Shown in pieces: positions 1 through 8,148 of a stretch of DNA of 16,332 nucleotides. The position numbers and the translations under genes were made by a program. The notes under the pieces were generated by a model that ran no database searches, was not told where the DNA came from, and was given only the letters and a program-made list of their open reading frames with translations. Source of the stretch: Gammaproteobacteria bacterium (GTDB taxonomy: Bacteria > Pseudomonadota > Gammaproteobacteria > Steroidobacterales > Steroidobacteraceae). The stretch lies in contig JASHUC010000362.1 in assembly GCA_030040235.1 (NCBI GenBank), positions 1 to 16,332 of the forward strand. Direction: 5' to 3'. The first letter of the stretch is position 1. Every line of letters starts with the position of its first letter.

Positions 1-785
1 ACGAGCACGCGCTCGCCCGCCAGGCGCGGAGCGGCGAGGCGGCTCGCGGGCGCCGAGGCGCGCGCTGCGGCCTCCACCCGGTCGGCGACGCGGCGCAGCG
101 CGATCTCGCGCAGCGCCATGAGATTCGGCTTGCTGAAGAACCGCTCGGCCGCGTTCGCCGCCTCGTCGGCGATGTAGACCTTCCCGGCCTTGAGCCGCGT
201 GAGCAGATCATCGGGCGGCAGGTCGATGAGCTCGACCTCGTGCGCCTCATCGAAGACGCGGTCCGGGAGTGTCTCGCGCTGACGCACTCCGGTGATCTGT
301 GTGATCAGATCATTGAGGCTTTCGAGATGCTGGACGTTGACGGTCGTCCAAACGTCGATGCCGGCCTCGAGCAGCTCCTCGACGTCCTGCCAGCGTTTCG
401 GATGGCGCGGCGCCGGATCGCCACCCATGAGATTCGAATGCGCGAGCTCATCGACGAGGAGCACGGCCGGATGCCGCGCGAGGGCGGCATCGAGATCGAG
501 CTCGTGGCGCACGATCCCCCGATAGCGCACCGCGACGGTGGGGACGTGCTCGAGCCCCTCGAGCAGCCGCTCGGTCTCGAGCCGGCCGTGAGGCTCGACG
601 TAGCCCACCGCGACGTCCGTCCCTGCCGAACGCGCCCCGCGCGCGGCCTCGAGCATCGCGTACGTCTTGCCTACTCCGGCGGAGGCGCCGAAAAAGATAC
701 GCAGCCGCCCGCGGCGCGCCCGCGCCTCCTCGGTCTTGAGCTGCTCGAGCAGCCGGTCCGGGTCGGGCCGTATTTCGGCCACCAT
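1..785 (-). CDS. kdpD: Sensor histidine kinase KdpD, N-terminal part (second copy, runs off left edge)
   Basis: Translating the minus strand from the ATG at 785-783 gives about 261 codons with no stop before the window edge. It begins with the KdpD-type leader RPDPDRLLEQ (residues 6-15). Walker A GASAGVGKT is at 33-41, VEPHGR at about 63-68, Walker B VLLVDELAHSN at 108-118, then TTVNVQHLESLND and LIDLPPDDL. This is the cytoplasmic sensor/ATP-binding domain of KdpD, the potassium/turgor sensor kinase that phosphorylates KdpE. The sequence stops as the universal-stress-protein-like domain begins, so the transmembrane and kinase parts, if present, lie outside the window. A four-residue insertion follows Walker B (LMGGDPAP before RHPKRW) compared with E. 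coli KdpD and with the plus-strand copy. The start codon is 21 bp from the divergent kdpD start. Because of the truncation I cannot say whether it is full length or an N-terminal-only KdpD. Confidence 0.92.
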   Translation of the reverse strand, partial: MVAEIRPDPDRLLEQLKTEEARARRGRLRIFFGASAGVGKTYAMLEAARGARSAGTDVAVGYVEPHGRLETERLLEGLEHVPTVAVRYRGIVRHELDLDAALARHPAVLLVDELAHSNLMGGDPAPRHPKRWQDVEELLEAGIDVWTTVNVQHLESLNDLITQITGVRQRETLPDRVFDEAHEVELIDLPPDDLLTRLKAGKVYIADEAANAAERFFSKPNLMALREIALRRVADRVEAAARASAPASRLAAPRLAGERVL

Positions 786-806
786 CTCGTTATCATACCC
801 CTCATC
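786..806. promoter_or_regulatory. 21-bp spacer between head-to-head kdpD starts; candidate bidirectional -10
   Basis: This is the whole gap between the two kdpD start codons. It holds the AT-rich core GTTATCATAC, which reads TATCAT on the plus strand (791-796) and TATGAT on the minus strand (797-792), each five of six matches to a sigma70 -10 box. Neither strand shows a convincing -35. Initiation from these boxes would give nearly leaderless messages for both genes. The plus-strand gene has no recognisable Shine-Dalgarno here. Any other promoter must lie inside the opposite coding sequence. The -10 assignment is inference. Confidence 0.3.
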
Positions 807-3506
807 ATGAACGAACCGTCGGCTGCGCTGCGCCCTTCGCCCGATGCCTTGCTCGCCGAGAGCAGCCGCAGCGGCCAGGGGCGGCTCAAGATCTTCCTCG
901 GCGCGGCCCCTGGGGTCGGCAAGACCTACGAGATGCTTTCGGCCGCGCGGCGCAAGCGCGCCGACGGCGTGGACGTGGTCATCGGGATCGTCGAGACGCA
1001 CGGACGCCCCGAGACGGCCGCTCTGCTCGAGGGTTTGCCCGCCATGCCGCGCCGCAAGCTCGACTACCGCAACCGCACTTTCGAGGAGCTCGACCTGGAT
1101 GCGGTCCTTGCCCGACGCCCGCAGCTCGTGCTGATCGACGAGCTCGCGCATACCAACATTCCCGGATCGCGGCACGCCAAGCGCTACCAGGACGTGCAGG
1201 AGCTGCTCGCCTCGGGCATCGACGTGTACTCGACGCTCAACGTGCAGCATCTGGAGAGCTACAACGATCTCGTCGCGCGCATCACCGGCGTCGAGGTGCG
1301 CGAGACCGTTCCCGATAGCGTGCTCGAGGGCGCGACCGACGTCGAGCTCATCGACCTGCCGCCCGATGATCTGCTCGAGCGGCTGCGCCAGGGCAAGGTG
1401 TACGTGCCCGAGCAGGCGCGCAACGCCATCGCCAACTTCTTCTCCCGAGGCAATCTTCTCGCGCTGCGCGAGCTCTCCTTTCGCGCCGCCGCCGAGCGGC
1501 TCGATGAGGAGCTCGCCACCTACATGCGGGCGCACGCGATCGCCGGGCCCTGGCCCACGCGCGGCAGCCTCATCGTGTGTGTCGATGCGACGCACGCGAG
1601 CGAAGGGCTCGTGCGCACGGCCAAGCGACTCGCGGACCAGCGCCACATCCGCTGGACCGCGCTCTACGTGCAAACGATCGCACAGAGCGCGACGCAGACG
1701 CAGCGCGCGCAGCTCGAAGCCAACCTCGCGCTCGCCGAGCAGCTCGGGGGCGAGACCGCGACGGTCTCGGGCATGCGCGTCGGAACCGAAGTGCTCGAGT
1801 ACGCTCGTCAGCACAATGCCGCCCAGGTGCTCGTCGGCCGCCCGCACGGGCCGCGCTGGCGCAGACTGCTGCGCGGCAGCCTCGCCGACTGGCTCGTCGA
1901 GCACGCCACCGGCTTCGAAGTCACGGTGGCGGGCGAGAAGGAGAAGGAGTCCGCCGCCGCCTCGCGCATCCCGCCGCGGCCGCCCTGGAGCGACAACCTC
2001 CCGAATCTGCGCGACCTCGCCTGGGCGGTGGTGCTCGCGGCCATCGCCGCCGGGCTCGCGTGGGGACTCGAGAGATGGCTCAATCTCTACAACCTCGCGC
2101 TGATCTTCCTGCTCGCCGTCACCTTCGCCGGCGGCGTCTTCGGGCTTGCGACCGCGCTCCTCACGAGCGTCGTGAGCTTCGTTCTGTACCGCTTTCTGTT
2201 CACCGAGCCGCGCTTTGCGCTGGTCGGGGTACGGCCCGAGGATGCGAGTACGCTCATCACGTTTCTCGCCGTGTCGATCGTCGTCGGCCAGCTCGCCGCG
2301 CGACTGCGCCAGCAGGCGGGCGAGGCGCGGCGCAACACCGCACGAGTCGAGGTGCTCTTCCAGTTCTCGCGGCGCATCGCCACCGCCGTCGATGAGCGCG
2401 ATCTGATCAACGCCGCGCAGAGCGGGCTGCGAGAGCTCTTCGGCGCCCGCGCTCTGGTGCTGCGCGCGCTGCCGGGCGGCAAGGTCCTGGTGCCGCGCGA
2501 GCTCGAGCGCGCGGATGACTTCCGCGACGTGGACCACGCGGCGGCCGAATGGGCCCTCACGCATCGTCAGCCGGCCGGATCGGGTACGGCCACCCTGCCG
2601 GCCGCGGGCTGGCACTTCGTTCCGGTCGACACCGGGGGCCAGGCGCTCGCGGTGGTGGCGGTGGAAACCGCCACCACATCGAAGCGCCTGCGCTCCGAGG
2701 AGCGGCGCTTGCTCTTCGCGCTGCAGGCGCAGCTCGCGACCGCCTTCGAGCGCTTTCGCCTTCAGCGCGTGTTCAGTGAGGCGCGCGTGAGTCGGGCCGC
2801 CGAGAGCCTGCGCTCGGCCCTGCTCGCCTCCGTCTCGCACGACCTGCGCGCCCCGCTCGTGTCCATCCTGTCGAGCTTGAACGGCCTCAGAGACCCGCAA
2901 GCCAAGCTCGGCGTTCGCGAGCGTGCGAGCCTCATCGAGACCGCGCGCCTCGAGGCGGAGCGGCTGAACCGCTTCCTGCAGGACCTGATCGACATGACGC
3001 GCCTCTCCTACGGAGCGCTCGCCCCGCAGCTCACCCCCGTCGATCTGCGCGGCTCGGTCGAGGCGGCCCTGCAGCCGCTCGCCCCGATGCTGCGCTCGCG
3101 CGAGGTGGAGCTGCGCATCCCGGAGGATCTGCCGCCCGTGCGCGCCAACGCGGTGCTGCTCGAACGGGTGCTCGTCAATCTGCTGGATAACGCGGCGAAG
3201 TATTCCCCGGCCGAGTCCTCCATCCGCATCGAGGCGGCTCGCATCGATGATCGCGTGCGGCTCAGCATCGCCGATCGTGGCCCGGGCATCCCGGCGGAGG
3301 ATCGCGTGCGGGTTTTCGACCTTTCCTATACCACGCAGCTGGAAAATCCGGGCGCCGGAGTGGGCCTGCCGATCTGCAAGGGCTTCATCGAGGCGATGGG
3401 AGGCGAGATCGCCGCCGACGGCCGCCCCGATGGCATGGGGACCGTCATCGCCGTCACACTGCCCGCAGACGGCGCAGAGGAGCCTCCCCCCGAGGCCGCG
3501 CGCTGA
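807..3506 (+). CDS. kdpD: Sensor histidine kinase KdpD, full length (inverted copy)
   Basis: This 899-residue protein has the full KdpD architecture. The N-terminal sensor domain has Walker A GAAPGVGKT (32-40) and Walker B LVLIDE (107-112). It is followed by a universal-stress-protein-like domain (about 255-375), a four-helix DUF4118 membrane segment (about 405-500), a GAF-like region (about 525-645), an H-box HDLRAPL with the phospho-acceptor His at 678, an N-box LLDNAAKYS (Asn795), DRGPGIP, and a G2 box GAGVGL (849-854). The predicted role is an inner-membrane K+/turgor sensor that phosphorylates KdpE. The frame stays open upstream to 240, but that part is antisense to the other kdpD. The ATG at 807 gives MNEPSAALRPSPDALL, which aligns with E. 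coli MNNEPLRPDPDRLLEQ. No Shine-Dalgarno is visible. The F-box is degenerate (VFDLSYT instead of a FDKF-type motif). It ends 4 bp from the kdpC stop, tail-to-tail. The motifs look closer to the alphaproteobacterial KdpD type than to E. coli. Confidence 0.95.
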   Translation: MNEPSAALRPSPDALLAESSRSGQGRLKIFLGAAPGVGKTYEMLSAARRKRADGVDVVIGIVETHGRPETAALLEGLPAMPRRKLDYRNRTFEELDLDAVLARRPQLVLIDELAHTNIPGSRHAKRYQDVQELLASGIDVYSTLNVQHLESYNDLVARITGVEVRETVPDSVLEGATDVELIDLPPDDLLERLRQGKVYVPEQARNAIANFFSRGNLLALRELSFRAAAERLDEELATYMRAHAIAGPWPTRGSLIVCVDATHASEGLVRTAKRLADQRHIRWTALYVQTIAQSATQTQRAQLEANLALAEQLGGETATVSGMRVGTEVLEYARQHNAAQVLVGRPHGPRWRRLLRGSLADWLVEHATGFEVTVAGEKEKESAAASRIPPRPPWSDNLPNLRDLAWAVVLAAIAAGLAWGLERWLNLYNLALIFLLAVTFAGGVFGLATALLTSVVSFVLYRFLFTEPRFALVGVRPEDASTLITFLAVSIVVGQLAARLRQQAGEARRNTARVEVLFQFSRRIATAVDERDLINAAQSGLRELFGARALVLRALPGGKVLVPRELERADDFRDVDHAAAEWALTHRQPAGSGTATLPAAGWHFVPVDTGGQALAVVAVETATTSKRLRSEERRLLFALQAQLATAFERFRLQRVFSEARVSRAAESLRSALLASVSHDLRAPLVSILSSLNGLRDPQAKLGVRERASLIETARLEAERLNRFLQDLIDMTRLSYGALAPQLTPVDLRGSVEAALQPLAPMLRSREVELRIPEDLPPVRANAVLLERVLVNLLDNAAKYSPAESSIRIEAARIDDRVRLSIADRGPGIPAEDRVRVFDLSYTTQLENPGAGVGLPICKGFIEAMGGEIAADGRPDGMGTVIAVTLPADGAEEPPPEAAR

Positions 3507-3510
3507 ACTC

Positions 3511-4101
3511 TCACCTCCTCGAGTGCGCTCGGCTCAGCCGGTCGAGCGCCAGATTCAACTCGAGCACGTTCACGCGCGGATCACCGAACAGCCCGAGAAA
3601 GCCACCCCGGGCATGTGCGGCAATGAGGGCGCGCACCGTCTGCTCATCGAGTCCACGGGCGCGCGCGACCCGCGCGCCCTGGTAATAAGCCGCCGCCAGA
3701 CTCTCCTCGGGGTCGAGTCCGCTGCCGGAGGCCTCGACCAGATCGACCGGCACGGGCGCCTTGTTCGTCGGATCGGCGGCGCGCAGTGCATCGACTCGCT
3801 GCTTGACTGCATCCGTTAGGGCCGGATTGAGTGGACCCAAGTTCGAGCCGTTCGATCCGAGGCCGTTGTAGGGCTGCGGGCTCGTCGCCGAGGGCCGGCT
3901 CCAGAAATATTTCGGGTCGCTGAAGGCCTGCCCGATGAGTTGCGAGCCCACGACCTTGCCGTCGCGGACGATGAGGCTGCCAGCCGCCTGGTGTGGGAAG
4001 AGCCCCTGCGCGATCCCGGTCACGACGAGGGGATACGCGATGCCCGTGATCGCTGTCAGGACGAGGAACAGAACGATGGTGGGGCGGATGAGCGAGGTCA
4101 C
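3511..4101 (-). CDS. kdpC: Potassium-transporting ATPase subunit C
   Basis: KdpC is the single-pass membrane subunit of the KdpFABC K+ pump, thought to cap and stabilise the KdpA/KdpB assembly. The protein shows an N-terminal transmembrane helix (about 8-30), then the conserved GSx[19 protein letters not shown]...GSNLGPLNP and [13 protein letters not shown] motifs. The GTG at 4101 is chosen because MTSLIRP then aligns with the family N-terminus and GAAAGG-like GAAAGG (4116-4111) lies nine bases upstream. A TTG at 4110 in the same frame would add three residues but sits directly against that ribosome-binding site. The motif usually written SGLDPHISP reads SGLDPEESL here, and VPRVA reads GARVA. 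It follows kdpB by 13 bp and is the last minus-strand gene before the inverted kdpD. Confidence 0.95.
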   Translation of the reverse strand: MTSLIRPTIVLFLVLTAITGIAYPLVVTGIAQGLFPHQAAGSLIVRDGKVVGSQLIGQAFSDPKYFWSRPSATSPQPYNGLGSNGSNLGPLNPALTDAVKQRVDALRAADPTNKAPVPVDLVEASGSGLDPEESLAAAYYQGARVARARGLDEQTVRALIAAHARGGFLGLFGDPRVNVLELNLALDRLSRAHSRR

Positions 4102-4110
4102 GGCGGCCAA

Positions 4111-4116
4111 CCTTTC
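4111..4116 (-). promoter_or_regulatory. kdpC ribosome-binding site
   Basis: GAAAGG on the minus strand overlaps the kdpB stop codon (TGA at 4117-4115) and lies nine bases before the GTG at 4101. It abuts the alternative TTG at 4110 with no spacer. This favours the GTG start and suggests translation is coupled to kdpB termination. Confidence 0.55.
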
Positions 4117-6250
4117 AGGTGAGGTGCACGAGCGCGAGGCCCATGTCGATCAGCTTGATGCCGAGGAATGGCACGATGATTCCACCGAGCCCGTAGATCG
4201 CGAGGTTGCGCCGCAGGAGCACCGCGGCCCCGAGCGGTCGATAGCGCACGCCCTTCAGCGCGAGCGGGATGAGGATCACGATGATGAGCGCGTTGAAGAT
4301 GACCGCCGAGAGGATCGCGGAGAACGGGCTCGCAAGGTGCATCACGTTGAGCGCGTTCAACTGCGGGTAGGTGGTCGCGAACGCCGCCGGAATGATCGCG
4401 AAGTACTTGGCCACGTCGTTTGCGATGCTGAAGGTCGTGAGCGCTCCGCGCGTCATCAGCATCTGCTTGCCGGTCTCGACCACCTCGATGAGCTTGGTGG
4501 GATTGGAGTCGAGATCGACCATGTTGCCGGCTTCCTTGGCCGCCTGGGTTCCGGTGTTCATGGCGACGGCGACATCGGCCTGGGCGAGCGCCGGGGCATC
4601 GTTGGTACCGTCCCCCGTCATGGCGACGAGGCGTCCCTGGCCCTGATGCTCGCGAATGAGCTTCAGCTTCGCCTCCGGGGTCGCCTCGGCGAGGAAGTCG
4701 TCCACACCGGCCTCGGCAGCGATCGCGGCAGCGGTGAGCCGGTTGTCGCCGGTGATCATGACGGTCTTGATGCCCATCCGGCGCAGCTCCGTGAAGCGCT
4801 CCTTGATGCCGCCCTTGACGATGTCCTTGAGCTCGATGATCCCGAGGACCCGCGCCCCGTCACTCACGAGGAGCGGCGTGCTGCCGCGGCGGGCAATCTC
4901 CTCCACGCTCGTTTGAACGGCGCGCGGGACGGTCTGCCCGAGCGCCTCGACGTGCTTCTTCACGGCATCGGGAGCGCCCTTGCGGATCTGCCGCTCCCCG
5001 ATATCGACCCCGCTCATGCGGATGTGCGCCGAGAAAGGCACGAACGTCGCCGCGAGCGCGTGCAGATCGCGCTCGCGAAGATTGAAGCGTTGCTTCGCGA
5101 GCACCATGATGCTGCGGCCCTCGGGCGTCTCGTCCGCGAGTGAGGCGAGCTGCGCCGCGTCCGCGAGCTCCTCCTCGGTGACCCCGGGGGCGGGAATGAA
5201 CGCCGAGGCCTGCCGGTTGCCGAGCGTGATCGTGCCGGTCTTGTCGAGCAGCAGCACGTCCACATCGCCCGCCGCCTCCACGGCGCGGCCCGACATCGCG
5301 ATCACGTTCGCCTGCATCATGCGGCTCATGCCGGCGACGCCGATCGCCGACAAGAGTCCGCCGATCGTCGTGGGAATGAGGCACACGAGCAGCGCAATCA
5401 GCGCGGTGATCGTGACGGGCGTGCCGAGCTTGGTGACGGCCACACTGTAAATCGAGTACGGCAGGAGCGTCGCCGTCGCGAACAGGAAGACGAGCGTGAG
5501 CGCGACGAGAAGGATGGTGAGCGCGATCTCGTTGGGGGTCTTCTGGCGCTTCGCGCTCTCGACCATCGCGATCATCCGATCGATGAAGGTCTCGCCCGGA
5601 TTGGCGGTGACCTTCACGACGATCCAGTCGGACAGCACACGCGTGCCGCCGGTAACCGCCGAGAAATCCCCGCCGGACTCGCGGATGACCGGGGCGGACT
5701 CCCCGGTGATCGCGCTTTCATCGACCGAAGCGGCCCCCTCGATGACCTCGCCGTCGGCCGCGATGTAGTCACCCGCCTCCACGAAAATAAAATCCCCGCG
5801 GCGCAGCGCATCGGCTCGCACCCGCTCCTGCGCGCTGCGCTTGCGGGCATCCGCCAGGCGCTTCGCGATGACCGTCTGTTTCAGGCCGCGCAGGGAGGCG
5901 GCCTGGGCCTTGCTGCGCCCCTCCGCGAGCGCTTCGGCGAAATTGGCGAACAGCACCGTGAACCAGAGCCAGATCGCGATATTGAAGATGAACCACGGCG
6001 GCGCCTCACCGTGTCCCGCGAGGGCCTGGATCCAAAGCGCCGTCGTGAGGATGCTGCCGATGTAGACGACGAACATGACCGGATTGCGCCACTGCACCCG
6101 CGGATCGAGCTTGCGGCATGCATCGAGGACCGCCGGCAACATGAGCGAACGGTCGAACATCGACAGTTTGTGCCGTGCCGAGCGGTGCGTGGCGTGCGAG
6201 GCCGGCGGCGGGGCGACGGCAGGGTTCGGGTTCGGAGCGATCGCAGCCAT
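4115..6250 (-). CDS. kdpB: Potassium-transporting P-type ATPase subunit B
   Basis: KdpB is the catalytic P-type ATPase subunit that hydrolyses ATP to drive K+ import through KdpA. All hallmark motifs are intact in 711 residues: TGES (182-185) in the actuator domain, CLIPTTIGG (290-298) in the ion-pathway helix, the phosphorylated Asp336 in DKTGT, KGAP (about 424-427) in the nucleotide-binding domain, TGDN (about 500), the hinge [11 protein letters not shown] (545-555), and NDVAKYF (611-617) with the charged D/K pair of the M5 helix. It is about 30 residues longer than E. coli KdpB because of a Pro/Ala-rich N-terminal extension (roughly residues 1-30). The ATG lies 3 bp after the kdpA stop, and a GGAG within the end of kdpA serves as ribosome-binding site, so the two are translationally coupled. 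Confidence 0.98.
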   Translation of the reverse strand: MAAIAPNPNPAVAPPPASHATHRSARHKLSMFDRSLMLPAVLDACRKLDPRVQWRNPVMFVVYIGSILTTALWIQALAGHGEAPPWFIFNIAIWLWFTVLFANFAEALAEGRSKAQAASLRGLKQTVIAKRLADARKRSAQERVRADALRRGDFIFVEAGDYIAADGEVIEGAASVDESAITGESAPVIRESGGDFSAVTGGTRVLSDWIVVKVTANPGETFIDRMIAMVESAKRQKTPNEIALTILLVALTLVFLFATATLLPYSIYSVAVTKLGTPVTITALIALLVCLIPTTIGGLLSAIGVAGMSRMMQANVIAMSGRAVEAAGDVDVLLLDKTGTITLGNRQASAFIPAPGVTEEELADAAQLASLADETPEGRSIMVLAKQRFNLRERDLHALAATFVPFSAHIRMSGVDIGERQIRKGAPDAVKKHVEALGQTVPRAVQTSVEEIARRGSTPLLVSDGARVLGIIELKDIVKGGIKERFTELRRMGIKTVMITGDNRLTAAAIAAEAGVDDFLAEATPEAKLKLIREHQGQGRLVAMTGDGTNDAPALAQADVAVAMNTGTQAAKEAGNMVDLDSNPTKLIEVVETGKQMLMTRGALTTFSIANDVAKYFAIIPAAFATTYPQLNALNVMHLASPFSAILSAVIFNALIIVILIPLALKGVRYRPLGAAVLLRRNLAIYGLGGIIVPFLGIKLIDMGLALVHLT

Positions 6251-6253
6251 CGG

Positions 6254-8059
6254 TCATGCACTCCAGAGCATCAGGTGCTCGACGACGGGACCCAGCGCGA
6301 GCGCCGGCACGAAGGTGAGCGCCCCGACGAGCAGCACGGTCCCGATGAGCAGTACCACGAAAGTCGGCCCGTAGGTGAGCATCGTGCCGGAGGTAACCGG
6401 CACGCGCTTCTTGGATGCGAGCGCGCCGGCGATCGCGAGCACGGCGATGATCGGCCAGTAGCGCCCGAACCACATGACGAGACCGAGGGCACTGTTGTAG
6501 AAGACCGTGTTCGCGTTGATGCCGCCGAAGGCGCTGCCGTTGTTGTTCGCGGCCGATGTGAACGCGTAGAGGATCTCGGAGAAGCCGTGAGCGCCGGGGT
6601 TCGACGCGCCGGCCTGGCCCGCCAGGGTGCTCACTCCAACCGCAGCGCCGAACAGCACGATGAACGGCATCACGAGGATCGCAACCGAGCTCATTTTCAT
6701 CTCGAACGCCTCGATCTTCTTACCCAGATACTCAGGCGTGCGACCGATCATGAGCCCGGCGATGAAGACACCGATGACCGCGAAGATGAGCATGGAGTAC
6801 AGACCCGTCCCGACGCCACCGAAGACGACCTCCCCCATCATCATGTTGAAGAGCGGCACCATGCCGCCGAGCGGCATGAAGGAATCGTGCATGGAATTCA
6901 CCGCGCCGCAGGAGGTGCCGGTCGTCGCGGTCGCAAAGAGCGCCGAGGCTCCAATCCCGAAGCGCGCCTCCTTCCCCTCCATGTTGCCGCCCGGCTGCAG
7001 CACGGTCGCCGACTGCTCGACCCCGAGCTTCGCAATCCGGGGATTTCCCGCCTGCTCGCTCGTCACTGCGATCGACAGCATTCCGAGAAACAACACGAGC
7101 ATCGCCGCGAGGATCGCCCACCCCTGGCGCGTATCGCCCACCATGCGCCCGAAGGTGTAGGTGAGCGCCGCGGGAATCAGGAGAATCGCGAGCATCTCGA
7201 GGAAATTCGAGACGGGCGTGGGGTTCTCGTACGGGTGTGCGGAGTTCGCATTGAGGAATCCACCGCCGTTCGTGCCCAGCTCCTTGATCGACTCTTGCGA
7301 GGCCATCGGCCCCATGGGCAGCGTCTCGGTCTGGGTCGTCACGTTCTCCATGACGGGATTGCCCGCCTTGTCCTTGACGGGGTTGCCGGCCGCATCGACC
7401 TTCGGCTGCTGATAGGTGAGTTGCTCGAGCGTCGTCACGTCCTTGTAGGCGCTGAAATTCTGCACGACGCCCTGCGAGGCGAGCGCCAGCGCGAACACGA
7501 CCGCGAGCGGCAGCAGCACGTAGAGCGTCGCGCGCGTGAGATCCACGAAGAAATTGCCGATCGAGGAGGCGTTGTGACGCACGAAACCGCGCACGAGCAC
7601 GATCGCGACCACGATGCCGGTCGCCGCCGAGAGAAAATTCTGCACGGCGAGCCCGCACATCTGCGTGGCGTAGCTCATCGTCGTCTCGCCGGAGTAGGCC
7701 TGCCAGTTGGTATTGGTGATGAAGCTCACCGCGGTGTTGAACGAGGAGTCCGGCGAGACGTTCGCGAACTTCTGCGGGTTGAGCGGCAGCCACAGCTGCA
7801 GGCGCTGCAGCGCGTACACCATGAGCGCGCCCAGCGCATTGAACAGGACGAGCGCGATCGCGTATTTCTTCCAGCCCATCGATTCGGACGGATCGATGCC
7901 CGAGAGCCGATAAACGAGCCGCTCGAGCGGCGCACACACGCGCAGCGGCCAGATCGGCTTACCCTCCATGACGTTCGCCATGTAGAGGCCGAGCGGCTTC
8001 ACACACAGCAGCACCACCGTCAGGAAGACGATGATCAATGCGAGAGAACCGGAGGTCAT
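6254..8059 (-). CDS. kdpA: Potassium-transporting ATPase subunit A (K+ channel subunit)
   Basis: KdpA is the channel-like subunit that binds and conducts K+. The 601-residue protein contains the four selectivity-filter segments: TNTNWQAYSGE (115-125), LGTNGGGFLNANSAHP (261 onward), GTSCGAVNSMHDS, and SAANNNGSAFGG. The ATG at 8059 is chosen because it follows GGAGA, shares one base with the kdpF stop (TGATG) and gives the expected hydrophobic N-terminus. The same frame runs open to 8257, but that stretch is kdpF and the upstream small ORF in another frame. The protein is about 40 residues longer than E. coli KdpA (557), largely from an insertion in the periplasmic loop before the second filter (about 212-246). 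That insertion contains AGNPV twice, at 224-228 and 232-236. Confidence 0.98.
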   Translation of the reverse strand: MTSGSLALIIVFLTVVLLCVKPLGLYMANVMEGKPIWPLRVCAPLERLVYRLSGIDPSESMGWKKYAIALVLFNALGALMVYALQRLQLWLPLNPQKFANVSPDSSFNTAVSFITNTNWQAYSGETTMSYATQMCGLAVQNFLSAATGIVVAIVLVRGFVRHNASSIGNFFVDLTRATLYVLLPLAVVFALALASQGVVQNFSAYKDVTTLEQLTYQQPKVDAAGNPVKDKAGNPVMENVTTQTETLPMGPMASQESIKELGTNGGGFLNANSAHPYENPTPVSNFLEMLAILLIPAALTYTFGRMVGDTRQGWAILAAMLVLFLGMLSIAVTSEQAGNPRIAKLGVEQSATVLQPGGNMEGKEARFGIGASALFATATTGTSCGAVNSMHDSFMPLGGMVPLFNMMMGEVVFGGVGTGLYSMLIFAVIGVFIAGLMIGRTPEYLGKKIEAFEMKMSSVAILVMPFIVLFGAAVGVSTLAGQAGASNPGAHGFSEILYAFTSAANNNGSAFGGINANTVFYNSALGLVMWFGRYWPIIAVLAIAGALASKKRVPVTSGTMLTYGPTFVVLLIGTVLLVGALTFVPALALGPVVEHLMLWSA

Positions 8060-8148
8060 CAGAATTTCTCCGCTTTGATCATCGCGTAGAGAAGGTAAAC
8101 GAACAGGCCGAGGGCGAGCACGCCGCTCACGATGTAAGCGATGCTCAT
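8059..8148 (-). CDS. kdpF: KdpF, small subunit of the Kdp pump
   Basis: This 29-codon frame is a single hydrophobic helix starting MSIAYIVSGVLAL and ending in YAMIKAEKF, very close to the E. coli KdpF ending YALINAEAF and of identical length. KdpF is a small lipid-like stabilising subunit at the KdpA surface. A GGGGGG tract lies four bases before the ATG. The stop overlaps the kdpA ATG by one base, and the start overlaps the stop of the small ORF upstream by four bases (ATGA), so all three are translationally coupled. It is easily missed because of its size. Confidence 0.93.
   Translation of the reverse strand: MSIAYIVSGVLALGLFVYLLYAMIKAEKF

Noticed and set aside
240..806. Upstream extension of the plus-strand kdpD by 189 residues
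   Set aside because: This part is the reverse of the minus-strand kdpD, whose Walker motifs are clear. The plus-strand protein aligns with KdpD only from the ATG at 807.
3507..3510. Bidirectional terminator between the kdpC and plus-strand kdpD stops
   Set aside because: The gap is 4 bp and no strong stem-loop with T-runs is visible around it.
3935..5143. 402-codon open frame on the plus strand opposite kdpB and kdpC
   Set aside because: Antisense shadow; the composition is typical of a mirrored GC-rich frame and the opposite strand encodes intact KdpB motifs.
6011..8089. 692-codon open frame on the plus strand opposite kdpA
   Set aside because: Antisense shadow of kdpA and the kdpB start, with low-complexity His/Arg/Asp composition and no domain.
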